Made by a program: the position numbers and the translations under genes. The notes beneath the pieces are model-generated. The model made no database searches. It worked only from the letters and a program-made list of their open reading frames with translations, and was not told where the DNA came from. From Mucilaginibacter segetis (lineage in GTDB: Bacteria; Bacteroidota; Bacteroidia; Sphingobacteriales; Sphingobacteriaceae): a stretch of 64,000 nucleotides of DNA. Where the stretch lies: the NCBI RefSeq assembly GCF_016522075.1, contig NZ_JAEHFW010000001.1, forward strand, positions 992,001 to 1,056,000. The letters are read 5' to 3'. Below, one piece after another: positions 24,958 through 33,820 of this stretch. Every line of letters begins with the position of its first letter. Position 1 is the first letter of the stretch.

Positions 24958-25446
24958 ATGAAACTATCACAAAAACTAAAAGACCAGCTTTGGTGGCTCA
25001 TTATCTCGGTTGATTATGATTACAGCCGCATCAGCATTGCCGACCACGACCTTACCGACGATATGCTTACCCTTTGGCTGGAGGATAAGCACGACTTTAA
25101 AAACTCGCTCGATGAATGCCTGCAACTGGATGTGCCACACAAGTACCTCGCTAAGATCATCCGTGCCGAAAACCTGAACAGCTACGAGGGTACAAAGCTG
25201 CATCCTACCAAAAAATACGTGTATAAGGCCCGTGTACAAATAAACGAGGCCCTAACCTGGTACCGCGATGATGCCGCCGCCATTGAGCAGCAATGGGCAC
25301 GCGAGGCAGTATTGCGCTCCATACTTACCCGTTTAATTGAAACAGAAACCGTTGGCGCTGCCGACCTGACCACCGCCCCCACCGAGCAATGGGCAGCCGA
25401 TATCGACATCATCAGTAACGAAATTGAAGCCTGGAACGAGCAATGA
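24958..25446 (+). CDS. Phage early-region protein, function unknown
   Basis: A 162-residue, mostly helical, acidic protein (MKLSQKLKDQLWWLIISVDYDY start; EQWAADIDIISNEIEAWNEQ end) without signal or membrane span. I do not recognise a family. It lies between the repressor control region and the iteron-like array, on the strand of the replication-like genes, and its GC-rich codon use matches theirs. A role in phage replication or recombination is plausible from place only. ATG 24958 follows directly on a short AT-rich sequence after the repeat cassettes. Confidence 0.6.
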   Translation: MKLSQKLKDQLWWLIISVDYDYSRISIADHDLTDDMLTLWLEDKHDFKNSLDECLQLDVPHKYLAKIIRAENLNSYEGTKLHPTKKYVYKARVQINEALTWYRDDAAAIEQQWAREAVLRSILTRLIETETVGAADLTTAPTEQWAADIDIISNEIEAWNEQ

Positions 25447-25570
25447 GAGGGGGAAGACGGGAAGTCCGAAAGTCCGAAAGACGGGAAGTCGAAAGATATG
25501 ATGTTATACTATTGACTGTATGCCAAATAGCATGTATAGCATAGGTAGATTTAATGTCTTATAGTACTCT

Positions 25571-25697
25571 CCGGCACCATAATCCGGCACTAATCCTCCG
25601 GCACATAACACTCACTCCGGCTATTATCTGACACTAAACACCGGCACCAATCTCCCGCACTAAACACTCACTCCGGCACTAAAATCCGGCACTAAAA
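25571..25697 (+). repeat. Iteron-like array of CCGGCACTAA-type repeats
   Basis: About nine imperfect direct repeats of CCGGCACTAA (exact or near at 25571, 25584, 25598, 25617, 25629, 25641, 25654, 25673 and 25686), spaced 11-19 bases apart, ending 10 bases before the start of the replication-like gene. A second short repeat set, GACGGGAAGTC / CGAAAG (25454-25495), lies just after the previous gene. Together they fill the 260-base gap. The layout suggests a replication origin or operator array bound by the next gene's product. Confidence 0.6.
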
Positions 25698-25706
25698 CCC
25701 AACCAC

Positions 25707-26462
25707 ATGAACAGTTATTTACTCACCGCACAATTACGCAGGGCGCGCAGGCGTTACCGGCTGTCGGCAGTCGCGCAGGCATTATACTACGAACTGGTAG
25801 CTATAGCCAACGACGACGCATGGCCGGATACGTTCAACTGCTCGAACGCGGAGTTGTTTAACGCCATTGGAGTTACCGAAAATACGCTGATACATGCCCG
25901 GTTGGAGCTGATACAATGCGGCCTCATCGGTTACAAAAGCAATAAAAGCAAACGCACCTTTAGCGAGTACCGGCTGTTGTTAAGCACCGCATCACCCTCA
26001 AAATTTGATGCCAAAGCTGATGCTTATCCTGCTGCTGATGTTGCTGCTGATACTGCTGACTATAATAAACTAAAACCTAAACCTAAACTAAAAAAAGAAG
26101 TAGTAGCAGTAGTGGTAAATACAGTTATTAGTTATGCTGATGCTTTACGGTTTTTTACAGCTACCCGTAACCACCATTTGCTTCGCGATAAATTTGGTTT
26201 GGATGATGACGGACTGGCCGCGTTTTTTAAAACATTTTACGACAGCAAGGTAGATTTTGGCGAGCTTGACGGTAAAACCCTTACCGATATAGGCAAAAAC
26301 TTCTACTACTGGCTGCCTAAACATCTGGCGGCGCAGCCATCGGCACCAAACAAAAAAGGTTGCGTTAAAAAACAAAATAATTATCAACCCAAAACCGCAC
26401 AACAACCCCTGCGTGGCGTGGCTGCGGCCATGCAGTTTGCCGAGGTGCAAATGCGCGAATAA
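25707..26462 (+). CDS. Phage replication-like protein with N-terminal winged helix
   Basis: A 251-residue protein: N-terminal domain (about 1-95) with the pattern of phage replication winged helices (LSAVAQALYYELVAIANDDA, then CSNAELFNAIGVTENTLIHA and RLELIQCGLIGYKS), a low-complexity Lys/Pro/Ala linker, and a C-terminal domain (about 145-215) ending FYYWLPKHL, which resembles the DUF7833-type domain of Bacteroidota phage replication proteins. The iteron-like array lies just upstream, as with plasmid or phage initiators. No helicase motif is present. It is 16 bases before the next gene, so they are coupled. Confidence 0.7.
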   Translation: MNSYLLTAQLRRARRRYRLSAVAQALYYELVAIANDDAWPDTFNCSNAELFNAIGVTENTLIHARLELIQCGLIGYKSNKSKRTFSEYRLLLSTASPSKFDAKADAYPAADVAADTADYNKLKPKPKLKKEVVAVVVNTVISYADALRFFTATRNHHLLRDKFGLDDDGLAAFFKTFYDSKVDFGELDGKTLTDIGKNFYYWLPKHLAAQPSAPNKKGCVKKQNNYQPKTAQQPLRGVAAAMQFAEVQMRE

Positions 26463-26478
26463 GTAACCCCCGTTTTTT

Positions 26479-27315
26479 ATGGATACCGATAATGTAAACA
26501 CCAACCTGCCGGCTGCTGCTAACAATCCGGCGACACTTATTGCCCGTGAGCCGGGTATTGGCTGGGGCGATGTGCCCAAACGCCTTGTTTTTGAGGTAAT
26601 AGTAATGAGCCTTGCCAAAGCCTTTGCCGACCTCAACATGCGCGACATCACCAAACACGACCGCGAATACATGGTTAACGAACTTACGGACAACATCATC
26701 CGCCGTTACCCCGGCATCCGCCTCAGCGAAATCCCCGATGCTATTGCCCTGGGCATAAGGGGTGAGTTCGGGGAGTATTACGGCCTCAGCGTGGTGAGTA
26801 TTGAGCGGTTTATAAAGATGTACCTGCTGTCGGAGAGACGGTTACGCGCCGTAAAGGAACTGCCTGCGCCAACACCGCCGCCTGCTGCCAAGCCCGATGT
26901 GCGCACGCGTTTTATCACCGCTCGCGGTAACGCCCTCACCGCGCTGGAGCGTAAACGCGCAGGCCGAGATATTGGAGTGATGGCCACCACTGTGTACAAT
27001 TTTTTGAACCAACTGCAGCTCATCAGCTTTACTGCCGATGAAAAGTACGACATGCTTACCGAGGCTACTCAACAGCTCATCAGCGAGTTACAGCTAAAAC
27101 TAATGACTTCGCCGCCATACGAGCGCATTGCCCACAAACGCGACATAGCCGCCTACCGCGATGCCCTCAACGGCACCCCGCTGGATGGCCGGCTGCACCT
27201 GCTGGTGGTAAACGCCTCTAAAAAACTCGCCCTTGATGCCTGCCTCGCCGATATTTTAATGGATGAAGTTGATTTAGAGGAACTGATAAATAACAGGGAA
27301 GGGTTGTTTGAATAA
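26479..27315 (+). CDS. Phage early protein paired with replication gene
   Basis: A 278-residue helical protein with a domain around GDVPKRLVFEVIVMSLAKAF and DAIALGIRGEFGEYYGLSVV then SIERFIKMYL (about 30-115), reminiscent of Bacteroidota phage replication-associated proteins that follow the winged-helix initiator, perhaps as a helicase-loader-like partner. The C-terminal half is helical and rich in Ala and Leu. No Walker or nuclease motif was found. Co-directional and tightly spaced with the preceding gene. Repeat copy 4 begins immediately after its stop. Confidence 0.6.
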   Translation: MDTDNVNTNLPAAANNPATLIAREPGIGWGDVPKRLVFEVIVMSLAKAFADLNMRDITKHDREYMVNELTDNIIRRYPGIRLSEIPDAIALGIRGEFGEYYGLSVVSIERFIKMYLLSERRLRAVKELPAPTPPPAAKPDVRTRFITARGNALTALERKRAGRDIGVMATTVYNFLNQLQLISFTADEKYDMLTEATQQLISELQLKLMTSPPYERIAHKRDIAAYRDALNGTPLDGRLHLLVVNASKKLALDACLADILMDEVDLEELINNREGLFE

Positions 27316-27320
27316 AAATG

Positions 27321-28136
27321 CCCATCCTGCCATCCTGAACTTGTTTCCCACGCCCTGTCATTGTGAACTTGTTTTCCCCTCCCTGTCATCCTGAACTTGT
27401 TTCAGGATCTCACAGGGTATGTTTACCGCCTTGCACGTGAGGTGCTGAAATAAATTCAGCATGACTCGCACGTGTAATTCCCCTCTTGAGAGGGGTTAGG
27501 GGTGTGTTATTACAGTTCGACTACTGTTCCTGGCCGCAGAGGCCCATTACTTTTGAGGTACCAAAAGTAACAAAAGTACTTTTCAGCAGAAAGGCTTCTT
27601 TGCCGCACAGGGCCTTTACCCGGCAGGGCATACGGCACCACGGGCTGCAAAATCTTGCTCCACTTCGTTCGCGCTGTGGCCATGCTTCAGCAAGTATTGC
27701 TATGCCCTGCCTGCCCGCATGGCCAATATGTGCCGTCTGCCCTCCGTCCGAAGCTGTTCTGCTGAAGGGGAAGGAAAGAAAAAAAGGAAAAAAGTAAGTT
27801 AAGTACTATCTCAACATAACCGACAAAATGCGGCATTTGGAATGGGCGGAAGCACAGGCTTTGCCTAAGCATTAACTTTAACAGCCCATTGCACAGCCGC
27901 GAGTTTTCTTTGGTTACTTTCTTTTGCGGAAAAAGAAAGTAACATCCACAGGCTTCACAATAAACTCTGCCCATTCCTAAGGACTACTAATAAATAGCGA
28001 ATATTGTACAAAGCTTAAGATTTCTCCCTACCGTTCGAAATGACAAAAACGCCCGTCATCCTGAACTTGTTTCAGGATCTCACGGGATATGTTTATCACC
28101 TTGCATATGAGGTGCTGACATAAATACCAGCATGAC
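27321..28136 (+). repeat. Composite repeat element, copy 4 (type-2 tail)
   Basis: Plus orientation, complete: two partial beta modules and one full beta, gamma, CCCCTCTTGAGAGGGG hairpin, left hairpin 27547-27570, core, type-2 tail, right hairpin ending before CATCCACAGGC (to 27953), arm, alpha, beta, and a degraded gamma (to 28136). Inverted partner of copy 3. It fills the gap between the convergent phage gene and porT. Confidence 0.92.
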
Positions 28137-28154
28137 GTTAGCGTGGGTAAGCTT

Positions 28155-28892
28155 TTACTCAAACCGTAAGCTGAACATCAGTGTGCGCAGATACAACTTG
28201 CTGATGGGGGATGAATAGGGTTGATTTTCGGGCACAAGCATATTGCCGAAGGAGTTGCTCAGGGTAACCTCGGGCGATAGCTTAAAGTATTCAAAGTAAA
28301 TATCGAACCCGAAACCAACCTCGTACGAGGCATAACTGCGCACGTTTTTTACCGTACGCTCGGTAAGGGCCAGGTTTTCCTCTTCTTTTTTTCGACCTAT
28401 AGCGGCAGATAGCTTTACCCCGCCCAGCAGGTATGCCCGCAGGTTGCCCAACCTGTCGGATTTTAGCTTCATGGTAAACGGTACATCAACCGTAGTGGTT
28501 TGTACCTGCTTTTCGGTAGGTTCGTCGGTATTTTGATAGGTATAAGTAAGGGAGCGGTCGGCAAATACCAGCGCGGGCGTGGTGCGTACCTCCAGGTGGT
28601 CGGTAATGCGGTAGCGGGTTATAAAGCCCACGGCAAAACCGGGTAATGTTTTAGAGCTGATAGTGTTAAGCGAATCGGTTACGTAAACGTTATCCTCGGT
28701 ATCAAAAAACGGATCGCGCCAATCGGGTTTCTTTACAATTTTAAAGGTACTGCCCACGTAGGAGAAGCTGAACCCAAAGCTGAGATCTTCCTGATCGGCC
28801 CCGCCACCCCATGCCGGTACTAACTGCTGTGCCCATGCAAAATTGCCGCAAGCCATTAATAGCATGATGATGATGTACCGGGTTTTTATCAT
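28155..28892 (-). CDS. porT: PorT family outer-membrane beta-barrel protein
   Basis: A 245-residue outer-membrane protein: signal peptide (about 1-21, ending NFAWA), an 8-10-strand beta-barrel pattern and a terminal aromatic strand ending FSLRFE. The sequence pattern (FGFSFSYVGSTFKIVKKPDW, GFGFDIYFEYFKLSPEV) and the ATGA overlap with ubiE are characteristic of PorT, a component needed for type IX secretion and gliding in Bacteroidota. Other T9SS genes are not in the window. Alternative: a general porin-family protein, but the ubiE linkage favours PorT. Confidence 0.85.
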   Translation of the reverse strand: MIKTRYIIIMLLMACGNFAWAQQLVPAWGGGADQEDLSFGFSFSYVGSTFKIVKKPDWRDPFFDTEDNVYVTDSLNTISSKTLPGFAVGFITRYRITDHLEVRTTPALVFADRSLTYTYQNTDEPTEKQVQTTTVDVPFTMKLKSDRLGNLRAYLLGGVKLSAAIGRKKEEENLALTERTVKNVRSYASYEVGFGFDIYFEYFKLSPEVTLSNSFGNMLVPENQPYSSPISKLYLRTLMFSLRFE

Positions 28893-29620
28893 TTAACGCC
28901 TGTATAGATGGAACAAATACCAAACGCCAGCGGACGGTTTTTGGTATGCTTAAAGCCTGCCTTATCCATAAGGGCCACAAAGTTTTTGCCATCCGGAAAG
29001 GCCTCTACCGATTCGGGCAGGTAGCTGTACGCCCTGGCATCTTTTGAAAAAAGCTTGCCAATACCGGGCGTAATGTAGTTAAAGTAGAATTTATATAACT
29101 GCTTTACCGGGAACACCTTAGGTTTCGAAAACTCCAGCACTACGGCCTTGCCACCCGGTTTAAGCACACGATGGATATCGGCCAGGCCGCTTTCCAGGTT
29201 CTCAAAATTGCGCACCCCATAGGCAACGGTAACGGCATCAAACTCATCCGCCCCGAAAGGCAGTTTCTCCGAGTCGCCAAGTTTTACCTCGAATTTATCG
29301 CTCAGGTTACGTTTGGTGATTTTTTGCTCCGCGATGTTCAACATCCCCTGCGAAATATCAACCCCGATTATTTTTTTTGGTTTCAGGATAGATAATGCCT
29401 CGAAAGCGAAGTCGCCGGTGCCGGTGGCCACATCCAGTATTAGCTGCGGTTTATCCTTTTTTAACTCGTTAATGGCTTTTTTACGCCAGATGATATCGAT
29501 ACCTAACGACATGAAGTGGTTCAGGAAATCGTACGTTTTAGAGATATTGTTGAACATATCGGCCACCTGCTCTTTTTTGGTGCCCTGCTGATGCTCATAA
29601 GGTGTTACTACTTTGCTCAT
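28889..29620 (-). CDS. ubiE: Demethylmenaquinone methyltransferase UbiE/MenG
   Basis: A 243-residue SAM-dependent C-methyltransferase that converts demethylmenaquinone to menaquinone, the last step of menaquinone synthesis in organisms that respire with it. Motifs seen: MFNNISKTYDFLNHFMSLGI near the start (typical for UbiE), SAM-binding LDVATGTGDFAFE (about 61-73), VDISQGMLNIA, DAVTVAYGVRNFENLE and RVLKPGGKAVVLEFSKP. Length is standard and the start at ATG 29620 is well supported. It overlaps porT by 4 bases. Confidence 0.96.
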   Translation of the reverse strand: MSKVVTPYEHQQGTKKEQVADMFNNISKTYDFLNHFMSLGIDIIWRKKAINELKKDKPQLILDVATGTGDFAFEALSILKPKKIIGVDISQGMLNIAEQKITKRNLSDKFEVKLGDSEKLPFGADEFDAVTVAYGVRNFENLESGLADIHRVLKPGGKAVVLEFSKPKVFPVKQLYKFYFNYITPGIGKLFSKDARAYSYLPESVEAFPDGKNFVALMDKAGFKHTKNRPLAFGICSIYTGVK

Positions 29621-29699
29621 GGATGGTGTTATGCCGCAAAGATAATGATTTTAACCGCACCCTAATCCCCCGGGATGGATAGAGCAACATAAACAACCC

Positions 29700-30880
29700 G
29701 TTATCCTGAACTTGTTTCAGGATCTCACAGGGTATGTTTATCACTATGCACATGAGTTGCTGAAATAAATTCAGCATGACCGTAAGCAGGGTAAAAAAAA
29801 CATTTGTCATATTGAGCGACAGCGAAATATCTTATACAAGCGAGATAGCCAGCGTTTAAGATTTCTCACTACCGTTCGAAATGACATACCTTCTGTCATC
29901 CTGAACTTGTTTCAGGATCCCACGGGGTGATCTTGCACATGAGGTGCTGAAATAAATTCAGCATGACTGGTTGGATATGTTATTACAGTTCGACTACTGC
30001 TCCTGGCCGCAGAGGCCAATTACTTTTGAGGTACCAAAAGTAACAAAAGATCAATTCAGCAGAGAGGCTTCTTTGCCGCACGGGGCCTTTACCCGGCAGG
30101 GCATATGGCACCACGGGCTGCAAAATCTTGCTCCACTACGTTCGCGCTGTGGCCATATGCTTCAGCAAGTATTGCTATGCCCTGCCTGCCCGCGTGGCCA
30201 TCATGTGCCGTCTGTCCTCCGTCCGAAGCTGTTCTGCTGAAGGGAAAAGGAAAAAAGAAAAAATCAAGCACAAGTACTACTTACCATAAACTGACAAAAA
30301 GCGCAGGGAAAGTCAGAGCGGGCGGGACAGGGAGTATGGCCCTCGCGGGTGGAAGCATTCGCTCTGACTAGCCTTTTCTTTTGGTTCGTTTTCTTTGTGG
30401 CAATGACAAAGAAAATGAACATCCACAGGCTCCACAATAAAACTCTGCCCATTCCTAAAGAGCACTAATTACAAGTGAGATAGCCATCGTTCAGGATTTC
30501 TCACTACCGTTAGAAATGACAAAACCGCCCTGTCATCCTAAACTTGTTTCAGGATCTCACACGGCATGTTCATCACCCTGCACATGAGGTGCTGAAATAA
30601 ATTCAGTATGACCTTGGGGCGGACAGCGTTCAGGATTTCTCACTATCGTTCGAAATGACAAAACCGCCCTGTCATCCTGAACTTGTTTCAGGAACCCACG
30701 GGGTATGTTTATCACTATGCACATGAGGTGCTGAAATAAATTCAGCATGACCTTGGGGCGGACAGCGTTCAGGATTTCTCACTATCGTTCGAAATGACAG
30801 GCACAACCCGTCATCCTGAAATAAATTAAGCATGACTCGCACGCGTAATTCCCCTCTTGAGAGGGGCCAGGGGTGTGTTA
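29700..30880 (+). repeat. Composite repeat element, copy 5 (type-1 tail), longest
   Basis: Plus orientation. Left side: beta, gamma, delta (GTCATATTGAGCGACAGCG with stem ATATT/AATAT near 29807), alpha, beta, gamma. Then left hairpin 30020-30043, core, type-1 tail, right hairpin and CATCCACAGGC to 30430, arm, alpha, followed by tandem beta-gamma-alpha cassettes (about 139-base period) and, near 30812-30835, a hybrid in which a beta start (CATCCTGAA) runs into a gamma end (ATAAATTAAGCATGAC). A CCCCTCTTGAGAGGGG hairpin closes it. It fills the 1.3-kb gap between ubiE and the HGSNAT-like gene. Confidence 0.92.
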
Positions 30881-30921
30881 ATAGATTGATTGCTGGCTTT
30901 TTGCCTGCGCTGCATAATGGG

Positions 30922-32055
30922 CTACACCCGTATGTATATCTTGTTCTTATCCAATATTTTACCTACGCTCCAGCAGAGCAGCATAAAGCTGATGGCAAAC
31001 AACAGCGAGCCTATCGGTCCCGGTACTATGGCCTGGTAAAAAACATCATTTATCCAACGGTAAAAGCTTTTGCCCCCTACGGTTACCATATAAAAAACAA
31101 TTACCAGCAACTCCGACAGGATATAAATAGCCAGCGGATTTTTACCAACTGTGGTAAAAAACGACGTCCAGTTGGCGCCGTTCCATTTTTGTATCTCTAC
31201 TACATACACCAGCGCGGCAATCAGTACCAGATCAATACCAACGGTGAGCATCACAAAAGAGCTTGTCCATAATTTTTTACCTATCGGGAAGGCCATGTTC
31301 CAGCAAAGCGCCACAAATATGAATACCGATCCCATCAACAGCAGTTTCGCTATCGATTCGTAGTTCTTCCCTTTTTCCTGTATGTATTTACCGGCAAAAT
31401 AGCCGCATATTACGTTCACAATAGCAGGCAGGGTACTTAATATACCCTCGGGGTCAAAAGCCACACCCTCGCCGTGGTACAGGTGCGCATCGCCTAAAGC
31501 AAATTTATCCAGAAAAGTGCCAGCGTTGGTGAGCATGCCGTAAGGCGCATCGTGGTCGCCAAACAGGAGCAGCAGGGCCCAGTAACTAAATAACAATAAT
31601 ATGCTGATGATGATAATGGTTCGTTTAGATGAGATGAAGTAAATAATAAGTGAAGCAAACAGATAACACAGCCCTATGCGCTGTAAAACTCCCATTATAC
31701 GGGTTTTTGCTATGGGCGATATACCCCAGCCCGCGCTGGTATGCACCACAAACGGGAACCAGTACATGAGGTAGCCCAATAAAAATATGATAGCGGCACG
31801 TTTAAATATGCGCCACACTACGGTGCCGGCAGCCAGTCCGTCGAATTTTTTCATCGAGAAACTCATGGCGTTACCTACGGCAAACAAAAAGGAGGGGAAA
31901 ACAAGATCGGTAGGTGTAAACCCGAACCAGGCGGCATGTTCCAGCGGTGCAAATGCTGTGGCTCCGCTGCCCGGGGTGTTAACAATGATCATAAAGCAAA
32001 TGGTCATCCCGCGAAATACATCAAGCGAAATGAATCTTTCCGATTTTGGGCTCAT
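30922..32055 (-). CDS. Heparan-alpha-glucosaminide N-acetyltransferase-like membrane protein
   Basis: A 377-residue integral membrane protein with about ten hydrophobic spans. The N-terminal pattern (RFISLDVFRGMTICFMIIVN, then LEHAAWFGFTPTDLVFPSFL) is that of the HGSNAT/NagX (DUF5009) acyltransferase family. His40 and Asp50 correspond to conserved residues, and the His is the proposed acetyl acceptor in the human enzyme. Bacterial members are thought to acetylate amino sugars at the membrane. Substrate here unknown. The start at ATG 32055 faces the divergent gene at 32261 across an AT-rich promoter region. Confidence 0.9.
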   Translation of the reverse strand: MSPKSERFISLDVFRGMTICFMIIVNTPGSGATAFAPLEHAAWFGFTPTDLVFPSFLFAVGNAMSFSMKKFDGLAAGTVVWRIFKRAAIIFLLGYLMYWFPFVVHTSAGWGISPIAKTRIMGVLQRIGLCYLFASLIIYFISSKRTIIIISILLLFSYWALLLLFGDHDAPYGMLTNAGTFLDKFALGDAHLYHGEGVAFDPEGILSTLPAIVNVICGYFAGKYIQEKGKNYESIAKLLLMGSVFIFVALCWNMAFPIGKKLWTSSFVMLTVGIDLVLIAALVYVVEIQKWNGANWTSFFTTVGKNPLAIYILSELLVIVFYMVTVGGKSFYRWINDVFYQAIVPGPIGSLLFAISFMLLCWSVGKILDKNKIYIRV

Positions 32056-32260
32056 GCAATAATTGGCTTAATAAATTGATCAGGGGTAATAGTGTACAAT
32101 ATAGGGATTAAATAATTTAAATATCAAAGCCGGGCACAGTTTTTTTATAAACATCTTTTAGTTTTTAAAAAACTTTATAAAGTATTGCTAAAATGATTAT
32201 TTAAAAATCTGACCTTACGAATACTTCATCTAACGGGTAATTATCCTATTTTTGAAACTG

Positions 32261-32533
32261 ATGCTTACCATAACCAACCATACGCTTGAAAAACTTGAAC
32301 TGCTTTTAAAAACAGCCGGGTACAAGGTGCGGTACGAGAAAGGTAATTTTAAAACCAACGCCTGCCTGCTGCAAAACAGCCGCGTGGTGGTGATCAACAA
32401 ATTTGCCAACCTGGAGAGCCGTATTGCCGCCGTTGCCGGGCTGGCCCGTGAGCTGGATATTGATTATAAACTGCTTGATGAAAAACAGGCTGCATTTTTA
32501 CACCAGATAAAACAAACCAAACTGCAGCTGTGA
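32261..32533 (+). CDS. Conserved small protein upstream of MBL hydrolase
   Basis: A 90-residue protein (start at ATG 32261; the TTG three codons upstream is not needed). Alternating helix and strand (LEKLELLLKTAGYKVRYEKG, then ACLLQNSRVVVINKFANLES and ARELDIDYKLL). No signal peptide. No named family recognised, but the layout (small protein overlapping a PhnP-like hydrolase gene by 4 bases) looks conserved in this lineage as far as I recall. Translation of the hydrolase is likely coupled to it. Function unknown. Confidence 0.7.
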   Translation: MLTITNHTLEKLELLLKTAGYKVRYEKGNFKTNACLLQNSRVVVINKFANLESRIAAVAGLARELDIDYKLLDEKQAAFLHQIKQTKLQL

Positions 32534-33291
32534 CCATTACTTTTTTAGGAACCGGAACCTCGCAGGGCGTACCTGTAATTGCCTGCGAATGTGAAGTTTG
32601 CACCTCAACAGATGTGCATGACAAGCGCCTGCGCACCTCTGTTTTGATACAGAACGAAGATAAAACGGTAGTAATTGATTCGGGCCCCGATTTTAGGTAC
32701 CAGATGCTGCGCGCCGGGGTGAAACACCTGGATGCCATTGTTTTTACGCATGAGCATAAAGACCACGTAGCCGGGATGGATGATATAAGGGCCTTTAATT
32801 TTAAACAGCAGGGGCCGGTTGATATTTATGCCGATACCCGTGTACAAAAGGCGCTGGTGCGCGAGTTCCCCTATATTTTTGATGATAAGGGTTACCCCGG
32901 CATACCGCAGATCAACCTGCATACCATTGCGCTGGAGCCTTTTGATATCGGGAGCCTGCGGTTTATCCCTATTGAGGTATTGCATTATAAGCTGCCGGTA
33001 TTGGGTTTCCGCATTGGCGACTTTACTTATATTACGGATGCCAAAACGGTAACAGAAAAGGAAAAGCAAAAGATACGCGGATCGAAGATAGTGGTACTTA
33101 ACGGCCTGCAGAAACAGAGCCACATTTCGCACTTTACTTTGGATGAGGCCATAGCCTTTGCGCAGGATATTGGCGCGCAAAAAACATACCTCACCCACAT
33201 TAGTCACCGCCTGGGCAAACACGCTGATATATCGCCCGAACTGCCCGCCGGAATTGAACTGGCTTACGACGGGCTTACCCTCGATATATAA
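32530..33291 (+). CDS. Metallo-beta-lactamase-fold hydrolase, PhnP-like
   Basis: A 253-residue MBL-fold phosphodiesterase-like protein. It starts GTG at 32530, overlapping the previous stop (GTGA). Metal ligands of the HxHxDH motif are His74, His76, Asp78 and His79 (THEHKDHVAGMDD). The N-terminal GTGTSQGVPVIACECEVC carries Cys19, Cys21 and Cys24, a cysteine cluster as in PhnP-type cyclic phosphodiesterases that may bind an extra structural metal. Later ligand regions include EVLHYK, DAKTV and a C-terminal LTHISHRLG. Likely hydrolyses a cyclic or linear phosphodiester. Substrate unknown. Confidence 0.9.
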   Translation: MTITFLGTGTSQGVPVIACECEVCTSTDVHDKRLRTSVLIQNEDKTVVIDSGPDFRYQMLRAGVKHLDAIVFTHEHKDHVAGMDDIRAFNFKQQGPVDIYADTRVQKALVREFPYIFDDKGYPGIPQINLHTIALEPFDIGSLRFIPIEVLHYKLPVLGFRIGDFTYITDAKTVTEKEKQKIRGSKIVVLNGLQKQSHISHFTLDEAIAFAQDIGAQKTYLTHISHRLGKHADISPELPAGIELAYDGLTLDI

Positions 33292-33390
33292 GATAGAGTT
33301 AAAAGATTTTCTTAATAACAAATAAATACGCTTTATTTGCATTATCTTAATAAGAATTTATCTTATTATTTTAATACTACATCTCTTAAA

Positions 33391-33816
33391 ATGAAAACCA
33401 TAGTTTATATAAGCACCGCGGTTACTTTACTTACCGATGATGTACTGCTGCACATTTTAACCGCCGCGCGCGATAATAACGCCAAACACCAGGTAACAGG
33501 CGTATTGCTTTATGCTGATGGTACATTTATACAGGCTTTAGAGGGCGAACCTGCCGATGTGGATGCCATATATGAGCTAATTGAGCAGGATAAAAAACAC
33601 AGGAACATTATTAAGCTGATAGATGAGCCCCTCGCCGAAAGAAACTTTACCGACTGGAGGATGGGCTTTAGCTATATTAACAACAACGAAGCCGGAGAAA
33701 TTATAGGTTACCTTAAACCCGATGATGCCCTGCCTTTAAGATCGGATGCTTATAACCCGGCGGTAAGCATCATCAAAACCTTTATCGAGAATAATAATAT
33801 CCTGATAAGCGCGTAG
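33391..33816 (+). CDS. BLUF-domain blue-light photoreceptor
   Basis: A 141-residue BLUF protein (start ATG 33391; upstream codons are AT-rich leader). BLUF domains bind FAD and switch a hydrogen-bond network on blue light. All key positions are present and in register with cyanobacterial Slr1694: Tyr6 (VYIS), Asn30 (ARDNNA), Gln48 (FIQALEGE), Trp89 and Met91 (DWRMGF). There is no output domain, only about 45 residues of C-terminal helices, so signalling must be by protein contact. It lies after the MBL gene with about 100 bases between, so it may have its own promoter. Confidence 0.95.
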   Translation: MKTIVYISTAVTLLTDDVLLHILTAARDNNAKHQVTGVLLYADGTFIQALEGEPADVDAIYELIEQDKKHRNIIKLIDEPLAERNFTDWRMGFSYINNNEAGEIIGYLKPDDALPLRSDAYNPAVSIIKTFIENNNILISA

Positions 33817-33820
33817 GGGG

